A DNA stretch of 64,000 nt from contig NZ_QBTZ01000001.1 of the NCBI RefSeq assembly GCF_003058055.1, positions 126,501 to 190,500 on the forward strand, in the 5' to 3' direction. This document shows, in pieces, positions 9,903-18,293 of this stretch. The notes beneath the pieces were generated by a model. That model did not search any database, had not been told where the DNA came from, and worked only from the letters and a program-made list of their open reading frames with translations. The first letter of the stretch is position 1, and every line of letters begins with the position of its first letter. Made by a program: the position numbers and the translations under genes. This DNA is from Acidovorax sp. 107. Its GTDB lineage: Bacteria > Pseudomonadota > Gammaproteobacteria > Burkholderiales > Burkholderiaceae_C.

Positions 9903-10898
9903 ATGATGCACACGCGCCGCCAGTTCATGCACCACGTCGGTTGCGCCTCTGCGCTGGGGGCCTTGTCGCCGCTGGCCGCTTGGGCGCAGACCATCGACCA
10001 GGTCAAGATCTTCTACGGCTTTCCTGCAGGCAGCGCGGGCGACAGCGTGGCGCGCAGGGTGGGCGAGAAGCTAGCCGCATCGCCCTACACCCGCAACCCC
10101 GCCGTGGTGGAGAACAAGCCCGGCGCGGGAGGCCGCATTGCGCTGGAGTCGCTCAAGGGCGCGCCCGCCGATGGCAGCGTGCTGACGCTGTCGCCGTTTT
10201 CGTGCACGTCCATCTATCCGCACATTTACAGCCGCCTGAGCTACGACCCGGCCAAGGATTTTGTGCCGGTGTCCATCGGTGCCGTCATGCACCACGGTCT
10301 GGCCGTGGGGCCGCTGGTGCCCGCCTCCGTCAAGACGGTGAAAGACTTTCTGGCCTGGGCCAAGGCCAACCCCGGGCAGGCGAACTACGGCTCACCCGCA
10401 GCGGGCTCCACGCCGCACTTCATCGGTGCGCTGCTGGGCTTGAACCACGGCGTGGACCTCAAGCATGTGCCGTACCGCGGTTCTATCCCGGGGGTGACCG
10501 ATGTGGTGGGCGGGCAGATCGCGTCGATGGTCACACCCAGCGGAGACTTCATCCCCAACCACAAGGCGGGCAAGCTGCGGCTGATCGCCACCTCGGGCCA
10601 GGCGCGGTCGCCGTTTTCGCCCGAGGTTGCCACGTTTGCAGAGCAGGGCTTTCCAGAACTCACGACCGAGGAATGGTTCGGCTTTTACGCCCCGGCGCGC
10701 ACGCCAGCGGCGGTGGTGGCAGCCGCCAACGCCGCCATCAACACCGCGATCAAGGACAAGGCCGTCGTGGACAGCCTGGCCGTGGTGGGGCTCATCGCCA
10801 AAGGCTCTACGCCTGCAGAGATGTTGGCCTCGCAACATGCCGAATACGAGCGCTGGGGGCCGCTGGTGAAGAAGGTCGGCTTCACGGCCGAGTCCTGA
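9903..10898 (+). CDS. Bug/TctC-family tripartite tricarboxylate transporter substrate-binding protein
   Basis: Periplasmic solute receptor of the Bug family (331 residues). The N-terminus has a twin-arginine-like signal, TRRQFMHH followed by a hydrophobic stretch ending SPLAAWAQ. The mature part carries typical Bug features: VKIFYGFPAGSAGD, NKPGAGGRIALE, and NYGSPAAGSTPHFIG. Three consecutive ATGs occur (9900, 9903, 9906); AGGAG at 9891-9895 gives a 7-nt spacing to 9903. No membrane subunits TctA/TctB are in the window, as usual for orphan Bug proteins. The downstream CoA enzymes suggest an aromatic or acyl acid as ligand (inference). Confidence 0.9.
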   Translation: MMHTRRQFMHHVGCASALGALSPLAAWAQTIDQVKIFYGFPAGSAGDSVARRVGEKLAASPYTRNPAVVENKPGAGGRIALESLKGAPADGSVLTLSPFSCTSIYPHIYSRLSYDPAKDFVPVSIGAVMHHGLAVGPLVPASVKTVKDFLAWAKANPGQANYGSPAAGSTPHFIGALLGLNHGVDLKHVPYRGSIPGVTDVVGGQIASMVTPSGDFIPNHKAGKLRLIATSGQARSPFSPEVATFAEQGFPELTTEEWFGFYAPARTPAAVVAAANAAINTAIKDKAVVDSLAVVGLIAKGSTPAEMLASQHAEYERWGPLVKKVGFTAES

Positions 10899-10908
10899 AA
10901 GGTCCCGC

Positions 10909-11874
10909 ATGGCACACACCGTGAAGCGCGTGGCCGTAGTGGCCACCGGCACGATTGGCGCAAGCTGGGCTGCGTACTTTCTGGCGCGGGGCCTGGACGT
11001 GGATGCGACCGACCCATCGCCCGGGGCCGAACAGCGACTGCGGGACGCCGTTGCTGCGCATTGGGTGGCGCTGGCGCAGCAAGGGCTGGTACCCGGCGCC
11101 AGCCCGCAGCGCTTGCGCTTTCACGCGCGGCTGGAAGACGCCCTGGCGCAGGCCGATTTTGTGCAAGAGAACGGACCCGAGCGGCTCGACTTCAAGGTGG
11201 ACCTGTTCCGCCGCATGGATGCAGCCACCCCGGCGCATGTGGTGCTGGCCTCCAGTTCCTCGGGACTGGCGGTAACGGACATGCAGAAGGATTGCACGCA
11301 CCCCGGTCGCGCGGTGCTGGGCCACCCGTTCAACCCGCCGCACATGATCCCGCTGGTCGAAGTGGGCGGCGGCGAGCGCACCACGCCCCAGGCGGTGGCT
11401 GATGCCATGGCGTTCTATGCCCACATCGGCAAGCGTCCCATCCAGGTGCGGCGCGAGATCAAGGGGCACATTGCCAACCGCTTGCAGGCCGCTCTGTGGC
11501 GCGAGGCCTTCCACCTGGTGGACCAGGGCGTGGCCACCGTGGAAGACATCGACACCGCCATCTCGCAGGGCCCTGGCTTGCGGTGGGCGCTGATGGGGCC
11601 GTTCATGAACCTGCACCTGTCGGGCGGCGACGGTGGCATCGCCCACCTGCTGGCCCACCTGGGTGGCCCCATCGAGAGCTGGTGGCAGGACCTGGGTACC
11701 CCGTCCATGACCGAAGCCTTGCAGCACCAGGTGACCGAAGGTGTGGCACAGGCGCTGGGTGACAGGCCGGCCAGCGATCTGGCCCGTGCGCGAGATGCGT
11801 TGCTCATCGAGCTGCTGCGTGCCAAGCAGGCGTCAGGGCTGCTCGGCCAACCAGACCCTGATCTCGACGCCTGA
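10909..11874 (+). CDS. 3-hydroxyacyl-CoA dehydrogenase family protein (CryL/carnitine dehydrogenase-like)
   Basis: A 321-residue NAD-dependent dehydrogenase with a Rossmann N-terminus (VAVVATGTIGASW) ending in acidic ATDP, the signature HPFNPPHMIPLVEVGGG, and a C-terminal all-helical domain. The size and HPFNPP motif match the L-gulonate/carnitine 3-dehydrogenase branch. The dinucleotide motif has Ala at the first Gly of GxGxxG. AAAGG upstream supports the ATG; it starts 10 nt after the Bug gene. It could oxidise a 3-hydroxyacyl-CoA made from the product of the next gene, but the substrate is not determined. Confidence 0.85.
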   Translation: MAHTVKRVAVVATGTIGASWAAYFLARGLDVDATDPSPGAEQRLRDAVAAHWVALAQQGLVPGASPQRLRFHARLEDALAQADFVQENGPERLDFKVDLFRRMDAATPAHVVLASSSSGLAVTDMQKDCTHPGRAVLGHPFNPPHMIPLVEVGGGERTTPQAVADAMAFYAHIGKRPIQVRREIKGHIANRLQAALWREAFHLVDQGVATVEDIDTAISQGPGLRWALMGPFMNLHLSGGDGGIAHLLAHLGGPIESWWQDLGTPSMTEALQHQVTEGVAQALGDRPASDLARARDALLIELLRAKQASGLLGQPDPDLDA

Positions 11875-11922
11875 GGCATAGCCCCTCAGTTTTTGAACCT
11901 CCATCGCTCCCGAGAACCCACC

Positions 11923-13722
11923 ATGTACCCAGCCTTTCTTGATGACGAGCGCCAGATTGCTCCTGCGCGCGCTGTGCGCACCCAGTTTGACGATGGTTCT
12001 TTCACGCTGCGCTCTCCCATGGCGCTGCAACCCTATGCCCGCTGCGTGGGGGAATGGCTGGAGCGCTGGGCCGAAGAGACGCCTGATGCCCTGGCACTGG
12101 CTGAGCGGCGCGACAGCGCAGAGGGCTGGCGCAGCCTGACCTATGCCCAGCTGCGCCGCCAGGTGGGCGCCGTGGCGCAGTCGCTGCTGGACCTGCGCTT
12201 GCCCGCCGGGCGGCCGATTGCCATCCTGTCCGACAACGCGGTAGACCATGCGGTGCTCATGCTTGCGGCCATGCATGTAGGCATCACCCCCTGTTCACTG
12301 TCGAGCGCATACGCACGATCCCAGGACTACAGCCGCCTGCACGGCATGCTGTCGGTGCTGGAGCCCAGCCTGGTCTACGCGTCCGATGCCAGCATCTATG
12401 CGCCAGCCCTGCAAGGCTGGGACAGCGCCGCCGTGCGGGTGTTCAGCCGCAACGCGTCTGCGTGTCCGGGGGCGTTGCCTTGGGAGCATCTGCTTGCCGG
12501 GCAAGAGACACCCCAGGTGCAGCAGGCCATGCAGGCGTTGCTGCCCGATGACCATGCCAAATACCTGCTCACCTCCGGCTCCACTGGTCGGCCCAAGGTG
12601 GTCATCAACACCCACCGCATGCTCTGCGCCAACCAGCAGATGATGGCCCAGGCATGGCGCTTCTTAGAGCATGAGAAGCCGGTGTTGGTGGACTGGCTGC
12701 CCTGGAGTCATACCTTTGGCGGCAACCACAACCTCAACATGGTGCTGTGCCACGGCGGAACGCTCTACATCGACGAGGGGCGGCCGATGCCGGGGCTCAT
12801 CGACAAGACGGTGCGCAACCTGCGTGAGGTGCAGCCCACCATGCTGTTCAATGTGCCCCGGGGCTTTGACATGCTGCTGCCGTTTCTGGAGGCCGACGAC
12901 CGTCTGGCCGCCGACGTGCTGGCGCGCATGCGGCTCGCCTTCTATGCGGCGGCGGCGCTGGCTCCATCGACCTGGCAGCGCCTGCAGGCCGTTGCCCGGC
13001 GCGTGCGCCCCGCGCGGCCGCTGTGGCTCACTACCTCGTGGGGCTCCACAGAGACGGCGCCCGCTGTCACCACCGCCCACTGGCACCTGGAGGGCGCGGG
13101 CTGCATTGGCGCACCCTTGCCGGGGCTGGAGCTGAAGCTGGTGCCCAACGGCAGCAAGCTGGAGATGCGGGTGCGGGGCGTGTCGGTGTTTGCCGGCTAC
13201 CGCAATGCGCCGCGCGAGACGGCCGCCGCATTCGATCATGAAGGTTTCTACCGCATCGGCGATGCGGGGTATCTGGTGGACTCTGAGCAGCCAGAAAAAG
13301 GCGTGGTCTTCAACGGCCGTGTAGCCGAGGATTTCAAGCTGTCCAGCGGCAGCTGGGTGTCGGTGGGCACCTTGCGGGTGGACCTGGTGTCGCAACTGGC
13401 ACCGCTGGTGCAGGACATTGTGCTCACCGGGCATGACCGCGATGAGGTGGGCATGCTGGTGTTCCCGTCTGCGGCCGGTGCGGCCGATGCTGCGCGGCTG
13501 GAGCAAGCGCTGCAGGCCGTGATGCGTGCGCGCCGCGATGCCGGCGCCGGGTCTTCGCAATGCCCCACGCGGGCCATGGTGATGGAGACGGCGCCCGATG
13601 CAGATGCCGGGGAGATCACCGACAAGGGCTACATCAACCAGGGGGCTGTGCTCTCGCGCCGCGCTGCGGCGGTGCAGGCGTTGTATGCCCATCCTGCAGC
13701 GCCAGGGGTCATCAGCGCCTGA
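11923..13722 (+). CDS. fcs: Feruloyl-CoA synthase-like AMP-dependent acid-CoA ligase
   Basis: A 599-residue adenylate-forming ligase. ATP-binding motif [17 protein letters not shown], the segment [16 protein letters not shown] and [12 protein letters not shown] are characteristic of feruloyl-CoA synthases, which activate hydroxycinnamates with ATP and CoA. The family C-terminus ends without the usual catalytic-Lys GK motif of benzoate ligases, but [13 protein letters not shown] is present as in other Fcs proteins. I took the ATG at 11923; a TTG at 11893 is in frame. Third gene of the Bug-dehydrogenase-ligase operon. No hydratase/aldolase (ech) or vanillin dehydrogenase is present nearby, so the route after activation is unclear. 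Confidence 0.85.
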   Translation: MYPAFLDDERQIAPARAVRTQFDDGSFTLRSPMALQPYARCVGEWLERWAEETPDALALAERRDSAEGWRSLTYAQLRRQVGAVAQSLLDLRLPAGRPIAILSDNAVDHAVLMLAAMHVGITPCSLSSAYARSQDYSRLHGMLSVLEPSLVYASDASIYAPALQGWDSAAVRVFSRNASACPGALPWEHLLAGQETPQVQQAMQALLPDDHAKYLLTSGSTGRPKVVINTHRMLCANQQMMAQAWRFLEHEKPVLVDWLPWSHTFGGNHNLNMVLCHGGTLYIDEGRPMPGLIDKTVRNLREVQPTMLFNVPRGFDMLLPFLEADDRLAADVLARMRLAFYAAAALAPSTWQRLQAVARRVRPARPLWLTTSWGSTETAPAVTTAHWHLEGAGCIGAPLPGLELKLVPNGSKLEMRVRGVSVFAGYRNAPRETAAAFDHEGFYRIGDAGYLVDSEQPEKGVVFNGRVAEDFKLSSGSWVSVGTLRVDLVSQLAPLVQDIVLTGHDRDEVGMLVFPSAAGAADAARLEQALQAVMRARRDAGAGSSQCPTRAMVMETAPDADAGEITDKGYINQGAVLSRRAAAVQALYAHPAAPGVISA

Positions 13723-13785
13723 TTGCGCAGGGGCCAGGACGTGCGTGGGTGCGTCGTCGCGCAGGCGTTGCAAGCTCCACCAAAG

Positions 13786-13806
13786 AAAAAGGGGCCTTGC
13801 GGCCCC
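13786..13806 (-). terminator. Intrinsic terminator of the HU-like gene
   Basis: GGGGCC-TTGC-GGCCCC at 13791-13806 forms a 6-bp GC stem; read on the minus strand it is followed by TTTTTCTTTG. It lies 37 nt after the HU-like stop codon and terminates leftward transcription. Confidence 0.85.
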
Positions 13807-13842
13807 TGGTGCTGACGCAAGCGCCTTGCGGCGCCGGGTGCA

Positions 13843-14319
13843 TCAGACGGTTGCGTCCTTCAGCTTCTTCAGTGCGCGGGTCTTGATCTTGACCGAAGCA
13901 GGCTTGGCGGGGAACCAGCGCTCTTCACCCGTGAAAGGGTCCTTGCCAAAGCGCTTCTTCTTGGCGGGCACTTGCTGCAGGCCGATCTTGAGCACGCCAG
14001 GCAGCGTGAACTCGCCAGAGCCCTTCTTGTGCACCGAGCCCAGGATGGCGGCTTCCAGCGCAGCCAGCACGGCCTTGGTGGCCTTGGGTTCCACGCCCGA
14101 CTGTTCAGCCAGGTGGGCGACCAGCGTGGTCTTGTTGAACGCGGTCTTGATGGGCTTCAGGGCGGCAGCAGCGGCCACGGGCTTGGCAGCGGGGGCTGCA
14201 GCTTTCTTGGCGGCTGGCGCAGCTTTTTTGGCTGCAGGGGCTGCCTTCTTGGCGGCGGGTGCTGCGGCCTTGACGGCCACTTTCTTTGCGGGAGCGGGAG
14301 TTTTCTTTGCAGTTGCCAT
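13843..14319 (-). CDS. HU-family DNA-binding protein with Lys/Ala/Pro-rich N-terminal tail
   Basis: A 158-residue nucleoid protein. Residues 1 to about 55 are low-complexity AAPAAKK-type repeats resembling eukaryotic histone H1 tails; residues about 60-158 are an HU/IHF domain (FNKTTLVAHLAEQSGV, then GSGEFTLPGVLKI and the DNA-arm region KKRFGKDPFTGEE). Such tailed HU proteins are known in Burkholderiales. The start is the ATG at 14319; an open extension to 14946 has no support. A -10-like TAAAAT occurs on the minus strand at 14386-14381. It ends in its own terminator, so it is probably monocistronic. Confidence 0.9.
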   Translation of the reverse strand: MATAKKTPAPAKKVAVKAAAPAAKKAAPAAKKAAPAAKKAAAPAAKPVAAAAALKPIKTAFNKTTLVAHLAEQSGVEPKATKAVLAALEAAILGSVHKKGSGEFTLPGVLKIGLQQVPAKKKRFGKDPFTGEERWFPAKPASVKIKTRALKKLKDATV

Positions 14320-14484
14320 GATGTTTTTTCGTTGATTGGAATGACGATGGGCCCTGCCTCTGCGAGCGAGGACCTGCGTGATTTTAGGTGCGATAACGCC
14401 GGGCGCGATAGGGCCTGCATGCTGCAGGTGTTTGCAGCCGTTGCATCGAAGCGGTATTGCCTGCTGGTGCAGGGCCCGCGAGGC

Positions 14485-14515
14485 GGTCGCAGGCGCGTGC
14501 GCTGCGACCGTTTTT
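14485..14515 (+). terminator. Rightward terminator-like hairpin in the HU/hlyIII gap
   Basis: GGTCGCAG (14485-14492) and CTGCGACC (14502-14509) form a perfect 8-bp stem followed on the plus strand by GTTTTTGT. Both flanking genes run leftward, and on the minus strand the hairpin lacks a T tract. It could end a rightward antisense or small RNA, or aid termination after hlyIII despite the orientation. Confidence 0.5.
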
Positions 14516-14525
14516 GTCTGCGTGG

Positions 14526-15167
14526 TTAGGTCGCCGTCTGCAGGCCCAGCACCGCGATCACGTGGCAGCCCGTGCCTGCAATGACGCAGCCATGCCACAC
14601 AGCGTGGGCATAGCGCACCACGGCGTCCATCACGAAAAACACCACGCCAGCTGTATACGCAGCCCCGCCGATCACGAGCCAGGCCGCACTCACGGCGGGC
14701 ACATGGGGCATCAGGGGCAAGGCCTCCAGCAGCGCCACCCAGCCCATCGCCACATACAAGACGGTGGAGAGCCAAGGTGCTGCGCGCCGCATGCGCAACT
14801 GCAGCCAGCAGCCCGCCAGCGCCGCAAGCCACACCAGCACCAGGGCCGTGATGTGGTGCCTGTGGCCCGGCGCACTCAACGCAAAAGGGGTGAAGCTGCC
14901 CGCAATGAACAGGTGGATCGCCGCATGGTCCAGCCGCAGCGCCCATTGCTTGGCCCGCCCAGGCGGCAGTGCGTGGTACAGGGTGGATGCGCCATATAGC
15001 AGCGCCATGGTGGCTACAAACACCAGCACACCTACCATCGCTGCGGGATGCGCGGCGGGGGCTGATTGCAGCAGCTGCGGCACGGCGAGGCAGGCGCCCA
15101 CCAGCGCAGCGCCGTGCAGCGCACTGTTGGCCACCTCTTCATGCAGGTCCTGCGGCCGGTCGCTCAC
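14526..15167 (-). CDS. Hemolysin III family (TrhA/PAQR-type) membrane protein
   Basis: A 213-residue, about seven-helix inner membrane protein of the HlyIII/PAQR family. Family His motifs are seen: EEVANSALHG at the start, the Ser/His segment YGASTLYHALPPGRAKQWALRLDHAAI, and the C-terminal HAVWHGCVIAGTGCH, which together form the zinc site in this fold. TrhA members influence membrane energetics and fluidity; the hemolysin name is historical. The GTG at 15167 gives the usual length; the longer frame to 15383 overlaps two small ORFs and lacks family similarity. It follows the 52-codon ORF by 10 nt. Confidence 0.85.
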   Translation of the reverse strand: MSDRPQDLHEEVANSALHGAALVGACLAVPQLLQSAPAAHPAAMVGVLVFVATMALLYGASTLYHALPPGRAKQWALRLDHAAIHLFIAGSFTPFALSAPGHRHHITALVLVWLAALAGCWLQLRMRRAAPWLSTVLYVAMGWVALLEALPLMPHVPAVSAAWLVIGGAAYTAGVVFFVMDAVVRYAHAVWHGCVIAGTGCHVIAVLGLQTAT

Positions 15168-15177
15168 GGCGGTCTCG

Positions 15178-15336
15178 CTAATGGTGGGCAGGCGTGTGCA
15201 GCCGCTCGCGCCACAACTGCCAGCGCGCGCGTTGCAGAGCCAGAAACTCCACAGCGCCCCAGGCCAGCGCGCAGCCCAGCATCGCCCAGCCCATGGCCCA
15301 GCGGTGGGCCTCAGTCTTGCGCGGTGGCGGGTACAT
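15178..15336 (-). CDS. Small single-span membrane protein, 52 residues
   Basis: An ORF of 52 codons upstream of hlyIII on the same strand. It begins MYPPPRKTEAHRW, followed by one hydrophobic segment (AMGWAMLGCALAWGAVEFLA) and a basic C-terminus (RARWQLWRERLH), as expected of a small inner-membrane protein with the C-terminus inside. It overlaps the end of the preceding 43-codon ORF by 26 nt in another frame and ends 10 nt before the hlyIII GTG. No family recognised. A Met at codon 15 is an alternative start. Confidence 0.55.
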   Translation of the reverse strand: MYPPPRKTEAHRWAMGWAMLGCALAWGAVEFLALQRARWQLWRERLHTPAHH

Positions 15337-15442
15337 CGTCGTGGTCCCAGCCAGCAGTGCGGGGCAGGTCCAGGCTCAGCCACCCGCGTTCATCGAACAG
15401 CTCATCAAGCAGCCGCTGCAGTCCGAACAGTTTCCAGAGCAT
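15311..15442 (-). CDS. Small acidic protein, 43 residues
   Basis: ORF of 43 codons beginning MLWKLFGLQRLLDELFDERG and ending in an acidic tail. A very good Shine-Dalgarno (AAAGAGG, 6 nt from ATG) precedes it, which is why I regard it as translated. It heads a possible three-gene transcript with the 52-codon ORF and hlyIII. Amphipathic helix at the N-terminus; no family recognised. Confidence 0.55.
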   Translation of the reverse strand: MLWKLFGLQRLLDELFDERGWLSLDLPRTAGWDHDDVPATAQD

Positions 15443-15627
15443 GGTGCGCCTCTTTCAAAGGGTGGTAACTGCAGGCAAGTTAGCGCCCTTGTGTGACGGT
15501 TTCGCGTCGGTTCGCACAAACGCCACAGGCGGGGCATGCAGCTATCCGAGCCGTCCGGCGGGCGCTATCCTCGCCGCTTGGCACGCGCCCTGGCGTGCTC
15601 CACCCATCGAATCCTTCCCCATTCAAC

Positions 15628-16632
15628 ATGCTGCCCGAGCTTGCGGCGCTGGAAAAAATCCTGGAGCTGGGGGCGCCCCATCTGCAGGTGCAGGTCGTCC
15701 AACAGGTGTCTGTGGCATCGGGCCCGCAATTTCCCATCTATGCCATCGGGCTGGGCAACCCGGCGCTGGACGTGCCTGCCGTCGGGTTTTTTGGCGGCGT
15801 GCATGGGCTGGAGCGCATTGGTGCCGAGGTGGTGATTGCCTACTTACAAAACGTAGTCATGCGGCTGCAGTGGGACACCACCTTGCACCAGCAGCTGGAG
15901 CGGGTGCGCCTGGTCTTCATGCCCATCGTCAACCCCGGCGGCATGTGGTCTGCCACGCGCGCCAACCCGCGCGGGGTGGACCTGATGCGCAACGCGCCCG
16001 TCGATGCCGTGGACCCGGTGCCCTGGGGTATTGGCGGGCAACGCGTGAGCGCGGGGCTGCCCTGGTACCGGGGGCGGGCTGGTGAGTCCATGGAGGCAGA
16101 AAGCCAGGCGTTGTGTGACGTGGTGGCGCAGCAGCTGCTGGCGCGGCCGTTCAGTATTGCGCTCGACTGCCACTCGGGTTTTGGCGTGAAGGACCGGCTG
16201 TGGTTTCCTTTTGCCCACACCCGCCGACCCATTCCGCACCTGGCCGAGCTGCATGCGCTGCAGGACATTTTTTTGCAGGCGCACAGCAACCACCAGTACA
16301 TCATCGAGCCGCAGAGCGCGCAGTACCTCGCCCATGGCGACCTGTGGGACCACCTGTACCTGCAGGCCTGTCGCGATGTGCCCGCGCACACCTTCTTGCC
16401 GCTCACGCTGGAGATGGGCTCTTGGCTGTGGATCAAGAAGAACCCGCGCCAGCTGTTCTCGCGCAACGGCATCTTCAACCCGCTCATCAACCACCGCCAG
16501 CAGCGCGTACTGCGGCGGCACCTGTCGCTGCTCGACTTTCTGTCCCGCGCGGCCTGCAGCCACGCGCGTTGGGTGCCAGCACCCGATCAGCGTGCACAGC
16601 GCCGTGCCGATGCCCTGGCGGCGTGGTACTGA
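15628..16632 (+). CDS. M14-family zinc carboxypeptidase-like protein
   Basis: A 334-residue predicted metallopeptidase without signal peptide. Zinc ligands are visible: HxxE in GGVHGLERIG (His59, Glu62) and His in ALDCHSGFG; the catalytic Glu is probably in LTLEMGSW. The conserved segment MPIVNPGGMWSATRANPRGVDL fits the M14 fold. Cytoplasmic; substrate unknown. The ATG at 15628 is preferred; an extension to 15493 crosses non-coding sequence. The next gene begins 1 nt after its stop, so the two are co-translated. Confidence 0.82.
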   Translation: MLPELAALEKILELGAPHLQVQVVQQVSVASGPQFPIYAIGLGNPALDVPAVGFFGGVHGLERIGAEVVIAYLQNVVMRLQWDTTLHQQLERVRLVFMPIVNPGGMWSATRANPRGVDLMRNAPVDAVDPVPWGIGGQRVSAGLPWYRGRAGESMEAESQALCDVVAQQLLARPFSIALDCHSGFGVKDRLWFPFAHTRRPIPHLAELHALQDIFLQAHSNHQYIIEPQSAQYLAHGDLWDHLYLQACRDVPAHTFLPLTLEMGSWLWIKKNPRQLFSRNGIFNPLINHRQQRVLRRHLSLLDFLSRAACSHARWVPAPDQRAQRRADALAAWY

Positions 16633-16633
16633 G

Positions 16634-17419
16634 ATGCCAGTGCGCCCGCCACGCCAATGGATCTTGCTGCGCGGGCTGACGCGTGAGGCCGCGCACTGGG
16701 GCGCGTTTGCCGAGGGCTTTGCGCAAGCAGTGCCGCGCGATGACGTGCTGGCGCTGGACCTGGCGGGCAACGGCGAGTTCCACCATCTGGCGTCACCCTG
16801 GTCGGTACAAGGCATGGTGCAGGCCTGCCGCGCAGAGTTGGCGCGGCGTGCCGTGGCACCGCCCTATCACCTGCTGGCCATGTCGCTGGGGGCGATGGTG
16901 GCCACCGAATGGGCACGCGTGGCGCCGTACGAGGTGGCAGGCTGCGTGCTCATCAACACCAGCTTGCGGCCGTTCAGCCCGTTCTGGCACCGCCTGCAGC
17001 TGCACAACATCGCGCCGCTGCTGCGGCTGGCGTGGCGGTGGCGATCTGCCGAGGCCGCCGAGCAGGTGGTGTGGCAGATCACCAGCCGCAGCGCACCATC
17101 CGCCGCCGCGGGCGTGGTGGCGCGGTGGGCCGCTGTGCGCAGGCAACGGCCCGTGTCGGCCCGCAATGCCGTGCGCCAGCTGGTGGCGGCTGCACTGTAC
17201 CGCGCGCCCGCAGCGGCACCTGTGGACCGCGTTTTGCTGTTGGGCAGCCAGGAGGACCAGCTGGTGTCCCGCCAATGCTCGCAGGCCATTGCGCAGGCTT
17301 GGGGGTTGCCGCTGCAGTCGCATCCGTGGGCGGGGCACGACCTGCCGCTGGATGACCCGCAGTGGGTCATCGATGCTGTGCTGCAGTGGCTGTCCCGCAG
17401 CGGGGCAACGGACGGGTAG
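16634..17419 (+). CDS. Alpha/beta hydrolase
   Basis: A 261-residue alpha/beta hydrolase fold protein. The nucleophile elbow reads LAMSLGAMVA (AxSxG in place of GxSxG), the acid is in LLLGSQEDQLVS and the His in WAGHDLPLDDP. The ATG overlaps the preceding stop region (TGAGATG), indicating coupling with the M14 peptidase gene. No substrate can be assigned. Confidence 0.8.
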   Translation: MPVRPPRQWILLRGLTREAAHWGAFAEGFAQAVPRDDVLALDLAGNGEFHHLASPWSVQGMVQACRAELARRAVAPPYHLLAMSLGAMVATEWARVAPYEVAGCVLINTSLRPFSPFWHRLQLHNIAPLLRLAWRWRSAEAAEQVVWQITSRSAPSAAAGVVARWAAVRRQRPVSARNAVRQLVAAALYRAPAAAPVDRVLLLGSQEDQLVSRQCSQAIAQAWGLPLQSHPWAGHDLPLDDPQWVIDAVLQWLSRSGATDG

Positions 17420-17425
17420 TGGAGG

Positions 17426-18178
17426 CTATGGCGTGAGGCCGTTCAACCCACCCTGTGCCACCAGCTCGCGGTACCACTCCGCATAGCCCGCGCTGCTGGG
17501 GTGTAGGCCGTCGGCGGCGTTCAGCTCCTGGCTGCGGGTCACGAACGGGTCCTGGTCGCGCGGCTTGAGCAAGCGCACGTAGTGCACCTGCTGCGCGCTG
17601 GCCACCTCACGCGCCAGGGCATGCAGCGCCTCGGACCGGCGTGACATGGCCCATGACAGGGGCGGTACAAAAAAGGGTGCGTGGCCCACGTTGCCACAAG
17701 GCATCAGCACCACCTGCTGCCCCTTCTGGCGTGCCAGCGCCACCGCTTGCTGTACTCGCTCGCGCAGTGTGTCCTCGGGGGTGAAGCGGATAACGTCATT
17801 GCCACCCGCCAGCACCAGCACCAGGTCATAGCCGCCGTCAGCGCGCTCCAGCTGCTGCACTACATCGCCAAACTTGGCGCCGTTGGCCGCCAGGTTGTCG
17901 ATGCGCCATTGGGGATGGTCCTGGCCCATGCGCCCGGGCAGGCTGTTTGCTGCAGTGCTGGCGCCGGTGCCCACCGCCGTGCTGTCGCCCACTACCAGCA
18001 CGCGCCGCGTCGGGTGCGGGGGCTGCGCGGTATAGGGGCGAGCGTCGCGGGCCAGGTCGGCTGCGGTCCACATGCGCCAGGGGGCGCAGCCGGTCAGCAG
18101 CAGTGCGCCTGCAGCCACCGCAGCCAGGGTGGCCCATTGGCGGGTGGCGCTTTGGCGTGGGGGAGTCTGTCGCGTCAT
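17426..18178 (-). CDS. SGNH/GDSL-family lipoprotein hydrolase
   Basis: A 250-residue predicted lipoprotein: a lipobox LLLTGC follows a hydrophobic signal segment. The SGNH blocks are seen in order: VVGDSTAVGTG (Ser nucleophile), the Gly of NLAANGAKFGD, LVLAGGNDV (Asn) and ADGLHPSSAGY (Asp/His). Such enzymes are esterases or lysophospholipases acting at the envelope. The ATG at 18178 gives a normal signal peptide. Converges with the hydrolase gene at 17419 with a 6-nt gap. Confidence 0.85.
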   Translation of the reverse strand: MTRQTPPRQSATRQWATLAAVAAGALLLTGCAPWRMWTAADLARDARPYTAQPPHPTRRVLVVGDSTAVGTGASTAANSLPGRMGQDHPQWRIDNLAANGAKFGDVVQQLERADGGYDLVLVLAGGNDVIRFTPEDTLRERVQQAVALARQKGQQVVLMPCGNVGHAPFFVPPLSWAMSRRSEALHALAREVASAQQVHYVRLLKPRDQDPFVTRSQELNAADGLHPSSAGYAEWYRELVAQGGLNGLTP

Positions 18179-18293
18179 CGTGCGGTCGCCCAAAGTTGCT
18201 TTGGGCTCAGCGTACCTACAGACAAGGCGACCCAGCGTCGGCGCCGGGCATGGGCGGGCGTAGGACTGCGCTACGCCGGGCGGCCATGGGCCG

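Noticed and set aside
14320..14946. Long N-terminal extension of the HU-like gene
   Set aside because: It overlaps hlyIII antisense and a promoter-like -10; the ATG at 14319 begins the known tailed-HU sequence.
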